Source: a bacterium | GTDB lineage: Bacteria; UBP14; UBA6098; B30-G16 | Direction: 5' to 3' | Assembly: GCA_030613005.1 (NCBI GenBank) | Contig: JAUWMV010000008.1 | Span: 1-64,000, forward strand | DNA: 64,000 nucleotides | Part shown: positions 55,097 to 63,469 of the stretch, piece by piece | Layout of the letters: the number at the start of each line of letters is the position of its first letter | Position numbering within the stretch: the stretch's first letter is position 1 | The notes under the pieces: model-generated | Database searches by the model: none | What the model was told of the DNA's origin: nothing | Seen by the model: the letters and a program-made list of their open reading frames with translations, nothing else | Made by a program: the position numbers and the translations under genes

Positions 55097-56524
55097 TTAT
55101 TGTCTTATAATTTTATCTAAAGAAATTTCCTTTTCAAAAGCCTTAACAATAAAATAATAGACCTCGGTTTCTGAATCGCACCAGCTTTTCGACAGAATAC
55201 CAGCTTGCAAACACACTCTATCTAATCGCATCGATGGTGACATATCAGAATCTTCCCACGGCATCGCAATACCATCTTTAGTTCCCTGTCGAATATAAAT
55301 ACCCAAATCAGGACCTGGTTTGTCAACTCCCTCGACTGTTTTAGCTAACCCAACAACCAATGTAGCATTCTCGAACGTTCTTCTTCTACTCGACGTGTGT
55401 TCAAGAGAATATTTCAAAGACCTACATAAGCTTTTTGCCGTTTCGGGGAATTGTCTTGTTGAGAAAAGATCCCCATTTCTCGCTAGAATTTTGTCATCGA
55501 TTTTAATAGTGATAAATATTCCACAACGAAGATTGGTAATTCTTCGAGGAAGAACCGGGGGATTCTGACCAATTAGAATATTATAAATGTATTCCAATAA
55601 TAAATCTTCATCTTTATCATTAATTGTTTCTAAAGCAAAAGTATTATGAGATTTATATGTTTTTCTTGCATCAATCCACCCTAGTGAAGCTATCCCACAA
55701 ATCTCTGTGGTTGGAAATCCTGAATTTACATACCCCTTAATGACAATTCCTGTATCAGCACCAAGTGCTCTTACCAGTTTAATTGAAAATGCTGACCCCC
55801 AAGGGTTAGAAAGATTGTATTTCCCAGTTTCAAAATTTTCTAAAATGACTTTCTCCTTCATAGCTGTCATTAGTACCATTGTCGACCTGAAAGTGCGAGT
55901 AACTTCCCTTGCATCTTCGCCTTTTGCCAGATTTGATACATTTACAATAAGCGGATCATATTCTGAAAATAAATGGGAACAACTGTTAGCAATTCCATCA
56001 AGAACGTTATCATCCTCCTTACCAACAAGGAAAACTATAAGAGGCGTCGATCTAAACGAGTATTGTGTAAAGGGTAATTGAAACCAAAAACTTTTTGGTG
56101 GACATTCGTCAACTAATTTTATTTTGGGTATTCTTTCACTAATCTTTTTCACGAGTATAGAGTCAATAATCTGAGTGCCTAAAGGAGTTTTGAAGTATTT
56201 GAAATTCATAACTGAAACTCCCTTTTGTCCCGGTGGAGCTTCCACAATAACAACAATCAACTTTTTCCTTTCCTGAGATGCCAAATTATATGCTGCTCCA
56301 ATAACAGTTCCGGAAAAAAGATAGCTCTCTTCAGGTACTAAAATTCCAATTATATTACCCCTAAGTGGTCGAGGTTTAACCATATTAATATAATCTGCAA
56401 TTTGATCCCAAAGGACAGTGGGATCAGAGGGGAAAAGACCATTTTCAGCACAATATTCTTCAACTAAGTTCTGGCTCAAAACTACCCCCAAAAAAGCCAA
56501 AACTAACAATATATTTAATTTCAA
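55097..56524 (-). CDS. Exported, degenerate Memo-AMMECR1 fusion protein
   Basis: A 475-residue protein with signal KLNILLVLAFLGVVLSQ. Residues about 55-290 follow the Memo fold (IIGILVPEESYLFSGTVIGAAY, FKTPLGTQIIDSILV), but the metal-site PHAGY is PEESY. Residues about 320-475 follow AMMECR1 (GIFITIKIDDKI, IRQGTKDGIAMPWE, DRVCLQAGILSKSW, TEVYYFIVKAFEKE), but the LRGCIG signature is lost. Memo and AMMECR1 normally occur as cytoplasmic AmmeMemoRadiSam system partners; an exported, active-site-lacking fusion is unexpected. TTG start with GGAGGT 8 nt upstream. No radical SAM partner nearby. Confidence 0.72.
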   Translation of the reverse strand: MKLNILLVLAFLGVVLSQNLVEEYCAENGLFPSDPTVLWDQIADYINMVKPRPLRGNIIGILVPEESYLFSGTVIGAAYNLASQERKKLIVVIVEAPPGQKGVSVMNFKYFKTPLGTQIIDSILVKKISERIPKIKLVDECPPKSFWFQLPFTQYSFRSTPLIVFLVGKEDDNVLDGIANSCSHLFSEYDPLIVNVSNLAKGEDAREVTRTFRSTMVLMTAMKEKVILENFETGKYNLSNPWGSAFSIKLVRALGADTGIVIKGYVNSGFPTTEICGIASLGWIDARKTYKSHNTFALETINDKDEDLLLEYIYNILIGQNPPVLPRRITNLRCGIFITIKIDDKILARNGDLFSTRQFPETAKSLCRSLKYSLEHTSSRRRTFENATLVVGLAKTVEGVDKPGPDLGIYIRQGTKDGIAMPWEDSDMSPSMRLDRVCLQAGILSKSWCDSETEVYYFIVKAFEKEISLDKIIRQ

Positions 56525-56607
56525 TTTAGATGACCTCCGCCTTCATCGATATGCTAGCATTTATTAGGTCATCCTCCTTTCCAACCGGAATAATTATCTA
56601 CTTTTAC

Positions 56608-56637
56608 CTAATAAAAGCTTAACGCAAAAAGAGTCAA
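56608..56637 (-). promoter_or_regulatory. Candidate promoter for the Memo-M23-giant protein gene cluster
   Basis: Minus-strand TTGACT (56632-56637) is followed after 17-18 nt by TTATTA/TATTAG (about 56608-56614). A second TTGACA (56664-56669) lies upstream without a good -10. Sits in the 239-nt gap between ftsK and the Memo-like gene. Confidence 0.4.
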
Positions 56638-56763
56638 GAAAAAAAGTGTGGTGTATTTTTTATTGTCAAAGTACTAGAAATCCGCAATTCCCGTTAACAA
56701 AGATAACCTAATAATCAGTTACTATTCACTCCTTATTATAAATTATAAGTTATAAATCTCCAT

Positions 56764-59556
56764 TTAATGCTGAAATTCTCTTCTAATCCTTTCTAATTCT
56801 TCAAGGCTTTCAACATGCACTTTTCGAGCTTTGCTGCCTTCAAAAGGACCCACAACATTCATCATTTCGAGCTGGTCAATTATCGATGCAGCTCTTGTGT
56901 ATCCTACTCTTAATTTTCTCTGTAAATGTGATGCTGATCCTTTCTGCGAAATAACGATAACTTTTGCTGCTTCCCAGAAAAGTTCGTCAAGTTCTCTAAT
57001 AGCTTGCCTTTTTGCAAGCTCTTCTTTAAAACTAACCTGTGCAACCTGAGGATTTGTAAACTTACAAAGATACTCGACAATTTTTTTCGATTCACTGGTA
57101 GAAACGTAAGAACCATGAATTCTCTGGGATTCAGCTTTACCAGTAGACAGGAATAACATATCCCCATGTCCCAGAAGTCGTTCAGCTCCCTGTATATCAA
57201 GAATTGTTCTTGAATCTACTCTACTTCGCACCTTGAATGCAATTCTTGAAGGGAAATTAGCCTTTATAAGTCCTGTAACAACATCTACTGAGGGTCGTTG
57301 AGTAGCAATAATAATATGAATACCAACAGCTCTAGCCATTTGTGCTAAACGAGCAATAGGTTCCTCGATTTCTGACGATACAGTCATCATCAAATCAGCC
57401 AGTTCATCAATAATGACAACAATAAATGGGATTTTACAACCCATATACGGTTTATCTTTTAGCAGCAAATAATATTCGCTAAGGCTTCGTACATGAAGTT
57501 CCGCAAGAATTTTATATCTAGTTTCCATCTCTTCAACAACCCATTTCAAAGCCGCAGCAGCCTCCTTATTATCAACTACAACCGGAGCTAATAAATATGG
57601 TATTCCATTGTATATTGAAAGTTCAAGGCGTTTAGGGTCTATGAGCAATAGCCTTAATTCAGAAGGATTACGTTTATACAATAGACTTGTAATAATTGTA
57701 TTAATACAAACAGATTTTCCGGAACCTGTGGCACCTGCAATTAATAAATGAGGCATTTCTGTTAGGTCTTCGACACATGTATTTCCTGCAACATCTTTGC
57801 CTAAAACAATCGGCAAAGATGCTTTCGAATTGACGTATTTCGCAGATTCTAAAACACTTCTAATATACACTATTTCCGGTTGTTGATTAGGTATTTCAAT
57901 TCCTACTGTTCCTTTCCCTGGTAATGGTCCAACAATTCTCACATCCTTTGTTTTAAGCGAAAGTTTCAAATCATCCGCAAGAGCTAATACTTTCGATACT
58001 CGGGTTCCCGACTCAGGTTCAAATTCGAAACAAGTAATAACAGGACCAGGTTTTACAGTTATTATTTTACCGAAAATTTTATAAGTTCCAAGGGCATCCC
58101 CAAGTTTTTTGCCCATTGTATTCAATTCTATCTCGGTCATATGAGTTTTGGGATATTCCTGAACTCTGAGAATTGAAAGAGGTGGTAAAGAAAAAAAACT
58201 TTCCTGAAGCTTAATTTTTGTTCCCTCGATTGGTTCTGGAACTTTTATAGTCCTTGCTATTCTAATATTATTATCTAAATCCTTACTTTCAGCTATAGCT
58301 CCATCTCCTATTGTTTTATTCAATTCATTATCATGACTCACAACTGGGGCTTTTCCAACGTCTGGTTCTGCTTCTTTGCTTGTTGAACTTATTTCAGATT
58401 GTCTGGTAAAATCAGATGTCTTTGTTTGTTTTCCCTCTATATCCGATTTAGGGTGTTCAGGTGGAGTATAGTTATCTTCATGCCTTTGGGATGAAAACTT
58501 TGGCTTCACAGGGATATTCACATGAATCACCTTCGAGGTATATTCGTCTGATTTGCTTGGTTCTTTAGGTAGAGGAACATCTATAAATCCTTCTTGATCG
58601 TGGGATTTTTCCTTTTTACCGGTTTTTCCACGACCTAATACATCGAGAAGACCGGGAACATGGATGTCATATTCATCTAATATTTCAATTCTTCGTTTGT
58701 CAGACTTACCAGAAGAGGTAATCTTTTCATCGGAAGCTATTTCATAATCTATGTAAGCTTCCGATTTTGCCTTTGATCTCGATTGTTCTAATTCAGACAT
58801 GAAAACAATATCAGGCACACCGGGGGATCTACGGTCAATATCCACACTTTCAAGTTCTTCGGACTTCTTTCCTACAAGGAAAACCTCATCTGAAAAATAA
58901 TCCGGCACATTCTCAATAATTCGAGTCCTTCTATAAATTCTATCCTGTCGTTCTGTATAATCATCAATTTCATCTTGCCTTTCCTGATATAATTTACTCA
59001 ACTTCAGCTTACTTACTAATAATTTACTAAGCAATCGACTTGTATGCTCGCTAATATATTGTGCAGGAATCCTCAAGCCCAATCCTGTAGCTAAAAGAAC
59101 CCAAAGAGTAAAAATAATAAGAGTAACGAGCATTGCTCCAAAGGAACCAAATACTGCAAAAATATTATTCAATCCTACACCGAAAGCTCCAATTATTTCC
59201 CGAATTTTAAACGAAAAGAATCCTGAGATTAAGATATTAAATGCAAAAACCCACCCGAAAAAATAACCAGTCATTTTAATCAACTTATCAAAACGCCATG
59301 ATAAAACTCTTCCAAGCCCCCAAATAATAATAAGTATAACAAAAGCAAAACCTATGTATCCAAAATTATTGATAATTACCATTGAACTCCAAGCGCCTAA
59401 AGGTCCAAGTAAATTCCCCATCTTTCTCTGAGGTGATATGGGGCTTTCACCCGGATAGAAATCCATGGAATTATATGATAGCAGCAAGATAAGTAATAAT
59501 GCTGCTAATGATAGTAGAATTAACCCAGATATGATTCTAACAATTTTAAAGCTCAT
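56764..59556 (-). CDS. ftsK: DNA translocase FtsK/SpoIIIE
   Basis: A 930-residue membrane-anchored ATPase that pumps chromosomal DNA through the division septum. Four transmembrane helices lie within residues 1-190, a charged linker spans about 190-470, and the motor follows: alpha/beta core with Walker A GATGSGKSVCINT and Walker B IVVIIDELADLMM, then RLAQMARAVGIHIIIATQRP. The C-terminal winged-helix gamma domain (VISQKGSASHLQRKLRVGYTRAASIIDQLEM) recognises KOPS-like DNA. Complete. Transcribed away from tRNA-Lys and lspA. Confidence 0.97.
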   Translation of the reverse strand: MSFKIVRIISGLILLSLAALLLILLLSYNSMDFYPGESPISPQRKMGNLLGPLGAWSSMVIINNFGYIGFAFVILIIIWGLGRVLSWRFDKLIKMTGYFFGWVFAFNILISGFFSFKIREIIGAFGVGLNNIFAVFGSFGAMLVTLIIFTLWVLLATGLGLRIPAQYISEHTSRLLSKLLVSKLKLSKLYQERQDEIDDYTERQDRIYRRTRIIENVPDYFSDEVFLVGKKSEELESVDIDRRSPGVPDIVFMSELEQSRSKAKSEAYIDYEIASDEKITSSGKSDKRRIEILDEYDIHVPGLLDVLGRGKTGKKEKSHDQEGFIDVPLPKEPSKSDEYTSKVIHVNIPVKPKFSSQRHEDNYTPPEHPKSDIEGKQTKTSDFTRQSEISSTSKEAEPDVGKAPVVSHDNELNKTIGDGAIAESKDLDNNIRIARTIKVPEPIEGTKIKLQESFFSLPPLSILRVQEYPKTHMTEIELNTMGKKLGDALGTYKIFGKIITVKPGPVITCFEFEPESGTRVSKVLALADDLKLSLKTKDVRIVGPLPGKGTVGIEIPNQQPEIVYIRSVLESAKYVNSKASLPIVLGKDVAGNTCVEDLTEMPHLLIAGATGSGKSVCINTIITSLLYKRNPSELRLLLIDPKRLELSIYNGIPYLLAPVVVDNKEAAAALKWVVEEMETRYKILAELHVRSLSEYYLLLKDKPYMGCKIPFIVVIIDELADLMMTVSSEIEEPIARLAQMARAVGIHIIIATQRPSVDVVTGLIKANFPSRIAFKVRSRVDSRTILDIQGAERLLGHGDMLFLSTGKAESQRIHGSYVSTSESKKIVEYLCKFTNPQVAQVSFKEELAKRQAIRELDELFWEAAKVIVISQKGSASHLQRKLRVGYTRAASIIDQLEMMNVVGPFEGSKARKVHVESLEELERIRREFQH

Positions 59557-59605
59557 TACTCTAAAGAATATATTTGTTAATAACGTTTCAAGAGATATTT
59601 TACTC

Positions 59606-59634
59606 TTGACAACAATATTGGCAATAAATATTTT
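59606..59634 (+). promoter_or_regulatory. Promoter of tRNA-Lys
   Basis: TTGACA (59606-59611), 17-nt spacer and TATTTT (59629-59634). Start expected near 59641, six bases before the mature tRNA. Confidence 0.6.
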
Positions 59635-59646
59635 TGTGGTTTATTT

Positions 59647-59719
59647 GGGGGTGTAGCTCAGGTGGCAGAGCAACGGCCTTTTAAGCCGTGGGCCGATGGT
59701 TCGATTCCATCCACCCTCA
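59647..59719 (+). tRNA. tRNA-Lys (anticodon UUU)
   Basis: A 73-nt cloverleaf: acceptor GGGGGTG/CACCCTC, D-arm GCTC/GAGC, anticodon stem ACGGC/GCCGT with loop CTTTTAA (anticodon TTT), T-arm GATGG-TTCGATT-CCATC, discriminator A. CCA is not encoded. Confidence 0.96.
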
Positions 59720-59779
59720 AATTTTCATTGGTAAATTTTATTTTCTCCACTATTATCTCAAACTTTATAAAAACACAAC

Positions 59780-60322
59780 TTGATTACATTGAAAAAAATA
59801 TTCAAAAATAGAATAATTAAGGCTCTAATTATCATAGTAGAGGTGGTTTTTCTAGACAGAATAACAAAATCTATTGTTTCGCAAGGATTGATACCTAACA
59901 AATCACTTTCTGTAATTGGCAACTTTTTTAAAGTAACCTTGGTTTTTAATCCTGGCGGTGTGTTTGGAACGAGAATAGGTGGCAATATATTTTACATATT
60001 AGCCGCAATTCTTGCAGCATTAATCTTAGTTGTTTGGTTTTTAAAGAAAAAAACATCTGTAGCTCATATTACAGCAATTTCACTTATGCTTGGCGGAGCT
60101 ATAGGTAATCTTATCGATAGAATTAGAATCGGCAAAGTGATAGATTTCCTTGACTTTGGAATTGGAAACTATAGATGGTATACATTTAATATTGCAGATT
60201 CTGCAATAACTGTTGGAATAGCAATTATAATTTTCGCTGAGCTTTTTTTAAGTGATCATGATAATAAAAAGGATCAACAAGAGATTTTCAACGAAACAAA
60301 ATACCTTGAGAAAATAGAATAG
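59780..60322 (+). CDS. lspA: Lipoprotein signal peptidase
   Basis: A 180-residue four-helix inner-membrane aspartyl protease that cleaves prolipoproteins before the lipidated Cys. Family boxes are present: NPGGVFG, GGAIGNLIDRIRIGKVIDFLDF with the first catalytic Asp in NLIDR, and FNIADSAI with the second. It would process the several lipoproteins encoded in the window. No ATG fits: the start is a TTG at 59780 or another TTG three codons later, with no good SD, so the N-terminus is uncertain. The C-terminus has a charged extension. Confidence 0.93.
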   Translation: MITLKKIFKNRIIKALIIIVEVVFLDRITKSIVSQGLIPNKSLSVIGNFFKVTLVFNPGGVFGTRIGGNIFYILAAILAALILVVWFLKKKTSVAHITAISLMLGGAIGNLIDRIRIGKVIDFLDFGIGNYRWYTFNIADSAITVGIAIIIFAELFLSDHDNKKDQQEIFNETKYLEKIE

Positions 60323-60459
60323 AATTCGAATAATATTGCTGATAATGAATATTGAATTCCATTATCTTATATACGAATCACAAGAAGATATTTTTTCAAT
60401 TCAGGATTTTATTATGCGGTTTTTAAGAATTAATTCTCTTAGAATGATAAAATTAACAC

Positions 60460-60488
60460 TTGACAGACTATAGAAAAAATTTTACAAT
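60460..60488 (+). promoter_or_regulatory. Promoter of rpsO
   Basis: TTGACA (60460-60465), exactly 17 nt, then TACAAT (60483-60488). Start expected near 60495, 25 nt before the rpsO TTG. The match excludes translation from farther upstream. Confidence 0.85.
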
Positions 60489-60519
60489 TTGCGCCTTAGG
60501 GAAAATTAAGGAGGAAAAT

Positions 60520-60786
60520 TTGCTGGATAAAGAAATTAAAAATGAAGTTATGAAAAAATATGAAAGACATCCAAAAGATGTAGGCTCATCTGAAGTACAA
60601 GTTGCCGTATTAACTGAACGGATAAAGGTTCTGTCCCAACATTTTTCCCTTCATCCGAAAGATACAAACTCAAAACGCGGTTTTATGATCTTAGTCGGTC
60701 GCAGAAGAAGGTTACTTAATTACCTTCGTAGAAAAGATTATGAAGGATATTTAAAATTAATCAAAAGTCTCGGATTGCGTAAATAA
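60520..60786 (+). CDS. rpsO: 30S ribosomal protein S15
   Basis: An 88-residue protein that binds 16S rRNA in the central domain. The S15 signature is clear: HPKDVGSSEVQVAVLTERI, HFSLHPKDTNSKRGFMILVGRRRRLLNYLRRKD. The start is TTG at 60520, five bases after AAGGAGG, giving the standard length; the longer upstream frame runs into the promoter. Linked to pnp as in many bacteria. Confidence 0.97.
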   Translation: MLDKEIKNEVMKKYERHPKDVGSSEVQVAVLTERIKVLSQHFSLHPKDTNSKRGFMILVGRRRRLLNYLRRKDYEGYLKLIKSLGLRK

Positions 60787-60969
60787 TCAACCTTTCCTGA
60801 AATATTATTTCCGATTAATCCAATAATACATGGCAGTCATCAAAGATTAGCTTATCGAATTTATATTCATAGCATTCAAACAATAAAAACAAAATTGTAT
60901 TTTTTAACATATCTCGTATATTAGAGAAAATTATAAATTAAATTTTTTAACTAAGGAAAATACAAAAAT

Positions 60970-63105
60970 ATGGAATATACAGAACTAAAAGAAAAAATTG
61001 GTAATTGTGAAATAACTTTGCAAACTGGAAAAGTAGCTCGTCAAGCAGATGGAGCTATTTGGGTGCAGACAGGTGGTACAATAGTATTGGTTACTGCTGT
61101 TTCATCGAAGAATCCTAGTTCCTACAAAGGTTTTATGCCGTTAACAGTGGACTATCGAGAAAAATTTTACGCTGCCGGCAAAATCCCCGGGGGCTTTTTT
61201 AAACGTGAGGGAAGACCATATGAACATGAAGTACTTATATCTCGACTTATAGACAGACCAGTTAGACCACTTTTTCCAAAAGATTATACTTATGAAACGC
61301 AAGTATTAGCGTCGGTTATTTCCTTTGATCAAGAAAATGAACCGGATATTCTGGGTATTATCGGTGCTTCTGCAGCACTCTCTATTTCCGATATACCTTT
61401 TAATGGTCCTTTTGGTGCTGTGAGGATTGCTTTAATTGAAGGTGAATACATAGTAAATCCTACTGTTGCACAAAGAGAAAAAGCTACTCTTGATTTAGTT
61501 GTCGCAGGAACTGATAAAGATATAATAATGGTCGAAGGAACTGCAATAGAAGTCAGCGAAGCTACATTACTGGAAGTTCTTAAGACTGCTCAACCTGCAT
61601 TATCGAAGATAGTTAGAATCCAGCAAGAGCTCATCGAAAAAATTGGAAAACCTAAAAGAGAATACGAACCAGATATAATAGACCCAAAACTCGATAAAGC
61701 TGTCAGAAAACTCGGAACGGAAAAAATTAGAGAATTAATTCAAATAGAATCTAAATCTAATCGACAAGATCTAAGTAATAAACTCAGCAATTCAGTTATC
61801 GAAAAACTTATTGAAGAATACCCCGAATCCGAAGGTAAAATTAACTTAATTATGGATAGTATCCGGGGTGAAATTATAAGGAAAATGATTTTAAACGAAA
61901 AGCGACGATCCGATGGAAGAGATTCCGATGAAATACGTGAGATTTCAATCGAACTTGGCATTTTACCCAGAGCACATGGGTCTGCGCTTTTCACGAGAGG
62001 AGAAACTCAATCATTATCGGCTGTAACTTTGGGTACAAAACTTGACGAACAGAAGATTGAGGATCTCGAGGGAGAATCGTTTAAAAGCTTTATTTTGCAT
62101 TATAATTTCCTACCGTTTTCTGTTGGAGATGTTCGACCTATGAGAGGTCCTGGAAGAAGAGAGATAGGACACGGTAACTTAGCAGAACGTTCTTTGCAAA
62201 ATATTATACCCTCCGAAGAAACTTTTCCTTATACGATTCGCATTGTCTCAGAAATCTTAGAATCCAATGGCTCCTCTTCAATGGCTACTGTCTGTTCAGG
62301 AAGTTTATCGCTAATGGATGCAGGAATACCTATTAAAACCCACGTTGCTGGAATTGCTATGGGTCTTGTAATAGAAAATGGGAAACATGCTATTTTAACT
62401 GATATTAAAGGTTCAGAAGACCATTATGGTGATATGGACTTCAAAGTTACCGGTACCGAAAAAGGAATTAATGCTTTTCAGATGGATGTTAAAGTTCCGG
62501 GAATTTCATTTGATATTATAGAGAAAGCTCTATCTCAAGCAAAAGTTGGAAGGGAATTTATCCTCAGGAAAATGAATGAAGTAATCGATAAACCAAGGTC
62601 AAACCTTGCACCTCATGCACCCAGAATCCAGATAATCCATATCAATCCCGAGAAAATCGGCGAAGTTATCGGAAGCGGTGGCAAGGTTATTAGAAGTATA
62701 CAGGAGGAAACCTCAACCACAATTGCCATCGAACCAGACGGATCGGTCTTTATTTCCGCTTTAGATACTAATTCTATGAATTCTGCAATTAAAATTATTG
62801 AATCTATTGTTGAAGAACCAGTAGTTGGAGCTATTTATAATGGAACAGTTGTTCGTATTCAACCTTTTGGAGCGTTTGTAAAAATTACTCATTCCTGCGA
62901 GGGCTTACTCCACATTTCTGAAATCGAGCATAGGAGAATTAATAAAGTTGAGGATGTTCTGAAAACTGGGGAAAAAGTTAAAGTAAAAGTTCTTGCTGTC
63001 GATCCAGAATCCGGAAAAATTCGGCTTTCCCGAAAAGCTTTGCTTAAAAAGGAAAGAACTTCCAATATAAAAAGAGACGATAAAGAGTATAGAGGAAATA
63101 ACTAA
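60970..63105 (+). CDS. pnp: Polynucleotide phosphorylase
   Basis: A 711-residue 3'-5' exoribonuclease using phosphate. Order: first RNase PH domain (VDYREKFYAAGKIPGGF, DRPVRPLFPKDY), helical linker, second RNase PH domain with the catalytic core (RAHGSALFTRGETQ, GPGRREIGHGNLAERSL, catalytic Asp region DIKGSEDHYGDMDF), KH domain (IGEVIGSGGKVIRSIQEET) and S1 domain (GTVVRIQPFGAFVKI). Full length. SD AAGGAAAA is weak. Follows rpsO by 183 nt, the classic pair in which PNPase often self-regulates; no leader hairpin was recognised here. Confidence 0.97.
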   Translation: MEYTELKEKIGNCEITLQTGKVARQADGAIWVQTGGTIVLVTAVSSKNPSSYKGFMPLTVDYREKFYAAGKIPGGFFKREGRPYEHEVLISRLIDRPVRPLFPKDYTYETQVLASVISFDQENEPDILGIIGASAALSISDIPFNGPFGAVRIALIEGEYIVNPTVAQREKATLDLVVAGTDKDIIMVEGTAIEVSEATLLEVLKTAQPALSKIVRIQQELIEKIGKPKREYEPDIIDPKLDKAVRKLGTEKIRELIQIESKSNRQDLSNKLSNSVIEKLIEEYPESEGKINLIMDSIRGEIIRKMILNEKRRSDGRDSDEIREISIELGILPRAHGSALFTRGETQSLSAVTLGTKLDEQKIEDLEGESFKSFILHYNFLPFSVGDVRPMRGPGRREIGHGNLAERSLQNIIPSEETFPYTIRIVSEILESNGSSSMATVCSGSLSLMDAGIPIKTHVAGIAMGLVIENGKHAILTDIKGSEDHYGDMDFKVTGTEKGINAFQMDVKVPGISFDIIEKALSQAKVGREFILRKMNEVIDKPRSNLAPHAPRIQIIHINPEKIGEVIGSGGKVIRSIQEETSTTIAIEPDGSVFISALDTNSMNSAIKIIESIVEEPVVGAIYNGTVVRIQPFGAFVKITHSCEGLLHISEIEHRRINKVEDVLKTGEKVKVKVLAVDPESGKIRLSRKALLKKERTSNIKRDDKEYRGNN

Positions 63106-63144
63106 GATTAAATAAATTAACAATTAAATGAGAAAAGGATCGCT

Positions 63145-63462
63145 ATGTTTGCCATTGTTGAAATTGCTGGATTACAAGTAAAAGTTTCACCTGGGGATAA
63201 GGTTTGGGTTCCATTTATGAGTTCAAAAGAAGAGGATTCAAAACTCAATTTTGAGGATGTATATCTTTTCTCTGATGATAAAGAAACTATTGTAGGTAAC
63301 CCTAAAATTGAGGGTGTAACTATCGAAGCTACTTTGCTTGAACACACTAAAGGACCTAAGCTTATTGTCTTTAAAAAGAAAAGAAGAACTGGCTATCATA
63401 AAAAGCAGGGACACAGACAGAAATATTCGATCCTACAAATTGATGAAATCTTAGTTTCATAA
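63145..63462 (+). CDS. rplU: 50S ribosomal protein L21
   Basis: A 105-residue ribosomal protein binding 23S rRNA. Motifs: MFAIVEIAGLQVKVSPGDKV, VEGVTIEATLLEHTKGPKLIVFKKKRRTGYHKKQGHRQKYS. In most bacteria rplU is followed by rpmA (L27); here bamA begins eight bases later and rpmA is absent. SD AAAGGA precedes the ATG. Confidence 0.96.
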   Translation: MFAIVEIAGLQVKVSPGDKVWVPFMSSKEEDSKLNFEDVYLFSDDKETIVGNPKIEGVTIEATLLEHTKGPKLIVFKKKRRTGYHKKQGHRQKYSILQIDEILVS

Positions 63463-63469
63463 GAGATCA

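Noticed and set aside
60460-60519. Longer S15 starting 20 codons upstream at a TTG
   Set aside because: That TTG is the -35 hexamer of a consensus promoter; AAGGAGG and the normal 88-residue length fix the start at 60520.
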